Part shown: positions 6,678 to 8,509 of the stretch, in pieces
Layout of the letters: the number at the start of each line of letters is the position of its first letter
Position numbering within the stretch: position 1 is the first letter of the stretch
Source: Prevotellaceae bacterium UBA1746
GTDB taxonomy: Bacteria; Bacteroidota; Bacteroidia; Bacteroidales; Bacteroidaceae
Assembly (NCBI GenBank): GCA_905369775.1
Contig: CAJPJR010000080.1
Coordinates: 1-8,509, forward strand
Reading direction: 5' to 3'
Length of the DNA stretch: 8,509 nucleotides
The notes under the pieces: model-generated
What the model was told of the DNA's origin: nothing
Database searches by the model: none
Seen by the model: the letters and a program-made list of their open reading frames with translations, nothing else
Program-made: the position numbers and the translations under genes

Positions 6678-6735
6678 GAAAATGGGGGAGAAATGAAGAA
6701 AAACGCGGGGAAAACGAAAAAAAACGCGCCGGGGC

Positions 6736-6783
6736 TTGGTCAATTCAAAGAAATGTGCTTCCTTTGCAATCGCAAACGAGGAA
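6736..6783 (+). promoter_or_regulatory. Promoter of the tRNA-Asp/Arg/Arg cluster
   Basis: TTGGT (6736-6740), an 18-nt spacer and TTCCTTTG (6759-6766) make a -33/-7 pair close to the Bacteroidetes consensus, with TT instead of TA at the -7. A dyad TTTGC-AATC-GCAAA spans 6763-6776, with outer TTCC and GGAA (6780-6783). The same arrangement with the same 18-nt spacing precedes tRNA-Thr. A purine-rich, A-tract stretch (about 6687-6730) lies directly upstream and could act as an UP-like element. Confidence 0.6.
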
Positions 6784-6828
6784 CAACGGATGCTTCCAAC
6801 GAACATCAAACTTCCGAAGTTGTAAAAC

Positions 6829-6902
6829 GGTGCGTTAGTTCAGCTGGTTAGAATACATGCCTGTCACGCATGGGGTCACGGGTTCGAGTCCCGTACGCAC
6901 CG
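6829..6902 (+). tRNA. tRNA-Asp (GTC)
   Basis: A 74-nt cloverleaf. Acceptor arms GGTGCGT and ACGCACC pair over 7 bp with discriminator G73, the usual Asp identity base. The anticodon loop CTGTCAC gives GTC (6863-6865) on a 5-bp stem CATGC/GCATG. The D-loop has G18G19 and the T-arm is ACGGG-TTCGAGT-CCCGT. CCA is not encoded (GCAAAC follows), so it must be added after transcription. First gene of the tRNA cluster. Confidence 0.97.
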
Positions 6903-6927
6903 CAAACAAATACTCAATCAGAGTTTC

Positions 6928-7001
6928 GGCTCCGTAGCTCAACTGAATAGAGCATCTGACTACGGATCAGAAGGTTACAGGTTTGAATCCTGTCGGAGTC
7001 A
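6928..7001 (+). tRNA. tRNA-Arg (ACG), copy 1
   Basis: A 74-nt cloverleaf. GGCTCCG pairs with CGGAGTC (one G-U) and the discriminator is A. The anticodon stem TCTGA/TCAGA holds loop CTACGGA with anticodon ACG (6962-6964), whose A34 is normally deaminated to inosine by TadA to read CGU, CGC and CGA. CCA is not encoded. Odd features are D-loop AACTGAATA, which has A19 rather than G19, and T-loop TTTGAAT, which has U56 rather than C56. The two changes match each other and keep the 19-56 pair. It begins 25 nt after tRNA-Asp. Confidence 0.97.
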
Positions 7002-7033
7002 CTCTCGAAGATTGGAATTTATAGTTTGGATTT

Positions 7034-7107
7034 GGCTCCGTAGCTCAACTGAATAGAGCATCTGACTACGGATCAGAAGGTTACAGGTTTGAATCCTGTC
7101 GGAGTCA
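7034..7107 (+). tRNA. tRNA-Arg (ACG), copy 2
   Basis: Base-for-base identical to the tRNA-Arg gene at 6928-7001, including the A19 and U56 positions, and separated from it by a 32-nt spacer. The anticodon ACG is at 7068-7070. It is the last gene of the cluster and is followed within 3 nt by the terminator stem. The flanks of the two copies differ, so the duplication is either old or was limited to the gene. Confidence 0.97.
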
Positions 7108-7109
7108 CG

Positions 7110-7143
7110 AAGGGTTTCGCAATCAAATTGCGGAACCCTTTTT
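7110..7143 (+). terminator. Rho-independent terminator of the tRNA cluster
   Basis: Arms 7110-7123 (AAGGGTTTCGCAAT) and 7127-7140 (ATTGCGGAACCCTT) pair over 14 bp with one G-U, a CAA loop, and a T run to 7143. This ends the tRNA-Asp/Arg/Arg unit. Confidence 0.92.
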
Positions 7144-7513
7144 CTATGTTTCTTGTCTTGAACTTGGAATATTCTGATGGAGCATGGAGACCCCGGGAGC
7201 TGTGTTGCAAATTCTCTTTTCCGGTAGATGTGTGAAGCGGTAGTCTCTATAAACGGGCCGAGCGCTTATTAATTTCACTGCAATGTAGGGAAGGCAGTCG
7301 GGCGTAAGGGGGTATTACTGGGGAAGTGATGAAAAAATGGGGCGAGAATTTGGTGGAATCAAAATAAATTCGTTCCTTTGCATTGCAAACCAAAAGGAAT
7401 GCACCCACCACATGGGAAAGTGCCACACGGCTAGCTCCTTTCGAATCCTCCAGGGCTTGATCGCAGCAAAGGTAGTTAGTTGTAGCGGCGCGATGTGGAG
7501 AGCTTTCCCACCT
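7144..7513. other. 370-bp intergenic stretch between tRNA units
   Basis: No convincing gene is present on either strand. The left 200 bp shows no recognisable motif. The right part holds the tRNA-Thr promoter (7350-7380) and a leader of about 125 nt. Small open frames here overlap the tRNA and lack any family resemblance. Confidence 0.6.
7350..7399 (+). promoter_or_regulatory. tRNA-Thr promoter, TTGGT-n18-TTCCTTTG
   Basis: TTGGT (7350-7354), 18 nt, then TTCCTTTG (7373-7380) match the tRNA-Asp promoter in spacing and sequence. The dyad TTTGC-ATT-GCAAA covers 7377-7389, with TTCC at 7373 and GGAA at 7396-7399 as an outer arm. The transcript would start near 7386, about 125-130 nt before the tRNA. 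Confidence 0.55.
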
Positions 7514-7587
7514 GCCTCTTTAGCTCAGCTGGCCAGAGCACGTGATTTGTAATCTCGGGGTCGTTGGTTCGAATCCGACAAGAGGCT
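7514..7587 (+). tRNA. tRNA-Thr (TGT)
   Basis: A 74-nt cloverleaf. GCCTCTT pairs with AAGAGGC, and the discriminator is T73. The anticodon loop TTTGTAA gives TGT (7548-7550), which reads ACA and wobble ACN codons. The anticodon stem CGTGA/TCTCG contains one T-T mismatch (29-41). The D-loop has GG and the T-loop TTCGAAT is standard. CCA is not encoded. It is a single-gene unit with its own promoter and terminator. Confidence 0.96.
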
Positions 7588-7589
7588 CA

Positions 7590-7636
7590 ACAAAAAGGAG
7601 ATATCCCAATGCGGATGTCTCCTTTTTGTTTGTCTT
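7590..7636 (+). terminator. Terminator after tRNA-Thr
   Basis: Arms 7590-7606 (ACAAAAAGGAGATATCC) and 7613-7629 pair over 17 bp with one G-U around a 6-nt loop. T-rich sequence (TTTTTGTTTGTCTTTT) follows or overlaps the right arm. A strong rho-independent terminator. Confidence 0.9.
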
Positions 7637-7727
7637 TTCTATCTTGCCTGTGCTTGTCGACGGGATTAGATAAGTCGTTTGAGTAGAGGAAAACATCTGT
7701 TGTAGTTTGTTTTTTGTTGAGTGAGGA

Positions 7728-7757
7728 TTTGTTTCAACAGAATAATTGCTATATTTG
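7728..7757 (+). promoter_or_regulatory. fabD promoter, TTTG-n18-TATATTTG
   Basis: TTTG (7728-7731), an 18-nt spacer and TATATTTG (7750-7757) fit the Bacteroidetes housekeeping promoter TTTG/TANNTTTG, the spacer being one base short of the usual range. The expected start near 7763 leaves a leader of about 86 nt before the fabD ATG. Confidence 0.75.
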
Positions 7758-7848
7758 CGGTAGGAAGTGCGCGATAGGTTTTCGCCGTTTGTCGGTGTTT
7801 GCGCTTCGCGCGTACTCATACTTACAGTAATCAATCACTCAGTATTCA

Positions 7849-8509
7849 ATGAAAGCATACGTTTTTCCCGGTCAGGGGGCACAGTTTGTCGGAATGGGCA
7901 AAGATCTCTATGAAAATCATCCCGTGGCCAAGGAACTCTTCGAACAGGCCAATGAAATTTTAGGTTTCCGCATCACGGACATCATGTTTTCCGGAACGGA
8001 CGAGGAACTTAAGCAGACAAAGGTCACGCAGCCTGCGGTCTTCCTCCACAGTGTGATCAGTGCACGCTGCCTCGGCGACGAATTCCAGCCCGACATGGTG
8101 GGTGGACACTCGCTCGGCGAATTGTCGGCACTCACTGCAGCCGGCAGTTTGCGCTTCGAAGACGGATTGCGTCTCGTGGCTAAGCGCGCAATGGCCATGC
8201 AAGCGGCATGCGAAGCACGCCCCGGAACGATGGCGGCGATCATCGGACTCGAAGACGCCGTGATCGAAAAAGTTTGTGCTGAAACGAGCGAAGCTACCGG
8301 CAAAGTCGTGGTAGCTGCCAACTACAATTGCCCCGGCCAGTTGGTGATTTCGGGCGAACGCGAGGCCGTGGAAGAAGCTTGCACCCGACTCAAAGAAGCC
8401 GGAGCGAAACGTGCGCTGGTGCTTCCGGTGGGTGGAGCATTCCACTCTCCTGTAATGCAGGCTGCTAAGGAAGAACTCGAAGCTGCCATTGCGGCTACTG
8501 AATTCTCTC
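7849..8509 (+). CDS. fabD: Malonyl CoA-acyl carrier protein transacylase, 3' end outside the window
   Basis: FabD moves malonyl from CoA to acyl carrier protein, giving the extender unit for type II fatty acid synthesis in the cytoplasm. The first 220 residues are visible of an expected 295-310. They hold PGQGAQ (7-12), the nucleophile elbow GHSLGE with S88 (86-91), R113 in AKRAMAMQ, and H199 in GGAFHSPVM (195-203). These correspond to S92, R117 and H201 of the E. coli enzyme, with Q9 as its oxyanion-site glutamine. The start MKAYVFPGQG is typical and no earlier in-frame start fits. There is no Shine-Dalgarno. The gene has its own promoter, and no other fab gene is seen on the left side. Confidence 0.96.
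   Translation, partial: MKAYVFPGQGAQFVGMGKDLYENHPVAKELFEQANEILGFRITDIMFSGTDEELKQTKVTQPAVFLHSVISARCLGDEFQPDMVGGHSLGELSALTAAGSLRFEDGLRLVAKRAMAMQAACEARPGTMAAIIGLEDAVIEKVCAETSEATGKVVVAANYNCPGQLVISGEREAVEEACTRLKEAGAKRALVLPVGGAFHSPVMQAAKEELEAAIAATEFS

Noticed and set aside
6560..6851. Small lysine- and arginine-rich plus-strand frames before tRNA-Asp
   Set aside because: They follow from A-rich and purine-rich intergenic DNA, cover the sdaA and tRNA promoters, and run into the tRNA.
7429..7460. Possible tRNA relic (CTAGCTC, then TTTCGAATCC) in the tRNA-Thr leader
   Set aside because: The pieces resemble D-arm and T-loop words but no stems form around them and spacing is wrong, so chance is the simpler reading.
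7337..7552. 71-residue plus-strand open frame
   Set aside because: It runs across the tRNA-Thr promoter and into the tRNA itself and has no recognisable composition.
7520..7834. 104-residue minus-strand open frame ending LVGFEPTTPRLQITCSGQLS
   Set aside because: Its C-terminal part is the antisense translation of tRNA-Thr, a well-known false gene call. The rest crosses the terminator and the fabD promoter.
1..8509. Search by eye for CRISPR arrays, insertion sequences, attachment sites and toxin-antitoxin pairs
   Set aside because: No spaced direct repeats, transposase motifs or direct-repeat copies of tRNA or tmRNA 3' ends were seen. The only long exact repeat is the tRNA-Arg pair.

Overview
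The window looks like chromosomal DNA of a member of the Bacteroidetes, most likely order Bacteroidales. The evidence is TANNTTTG-type -7 promoter elements in front of several genes, starts without Shine-Dalgarno sequences, a carboxypeptidase-regulatory-like TonB receptor, and a tmRNA tag of the Bacteroidales type (GENNFALAA). Genus cannot be fixed from the sequence alone. I see no insertion sequence, prophage, CRISPR array or other accessory element. Most of the window is conserved core genome.

Layout. Bases 1-2980 (+ strand) hold a tightly coupled three-gene run: the C-terminal end of an unknown gene, probably an APH-type sugar kinase; a free-standing RapZ C-terminal (amino-sugar sensor) domain; and an 800-residue TonB-dependent outer-membrane receptor. 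The junctions are ATGA or near-ATGA overlaps. Two hairpins (3015-3052 and 3078-3113) separate this run from the minus-strand tmRNA gene ssrA (3117-3516), which has its own promoter. Bases 3579-5227 (- strand) hold panB followed 26 bp later by a secreted GH25 muramidase, probably one operon. Bases 5341-6540 (- strand) hold sdaA, an iron-sulfur L-serine dehydratase with its own promoter. Bases 6829-7107 (+ strand) are a tRNA-Asp, tRNA-Arg, tRNA-Arg cluster ending in a strong terminator. tRNA-Thr (7514-7587) follows with its own promoter and terminator. From 7849 to the right edge is the 5' three quarters of fabD, preceded by a near-consensus Bacteroidetes promoter.

How the genes relate. The left operon plausibly links outer-membrane import to cytoplasmic sensing and phosphorylation of cell-wall amino sugars; this is inference from family knowledge. 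The muramidase beyond ssrA also acts on peptidoglycan. panB (pantothenate/CoA), fabD (malonyl transfer to ACP) and sdaA (serine to pyruvate) are housekeeping metabolism. ssrA and the tRNAs serve translation.

The most unusual points are: the split of a kinase/RapZ-domain pair into two overlapping genes; a matched G19:C56 to A19:U56 change in both tRNA-Arg copies; a shared promoter module with a dyad at its -7 element in front of two separate tRNA units; and small inverted repeats just downstream of the predicted starts of panB and sdaA.
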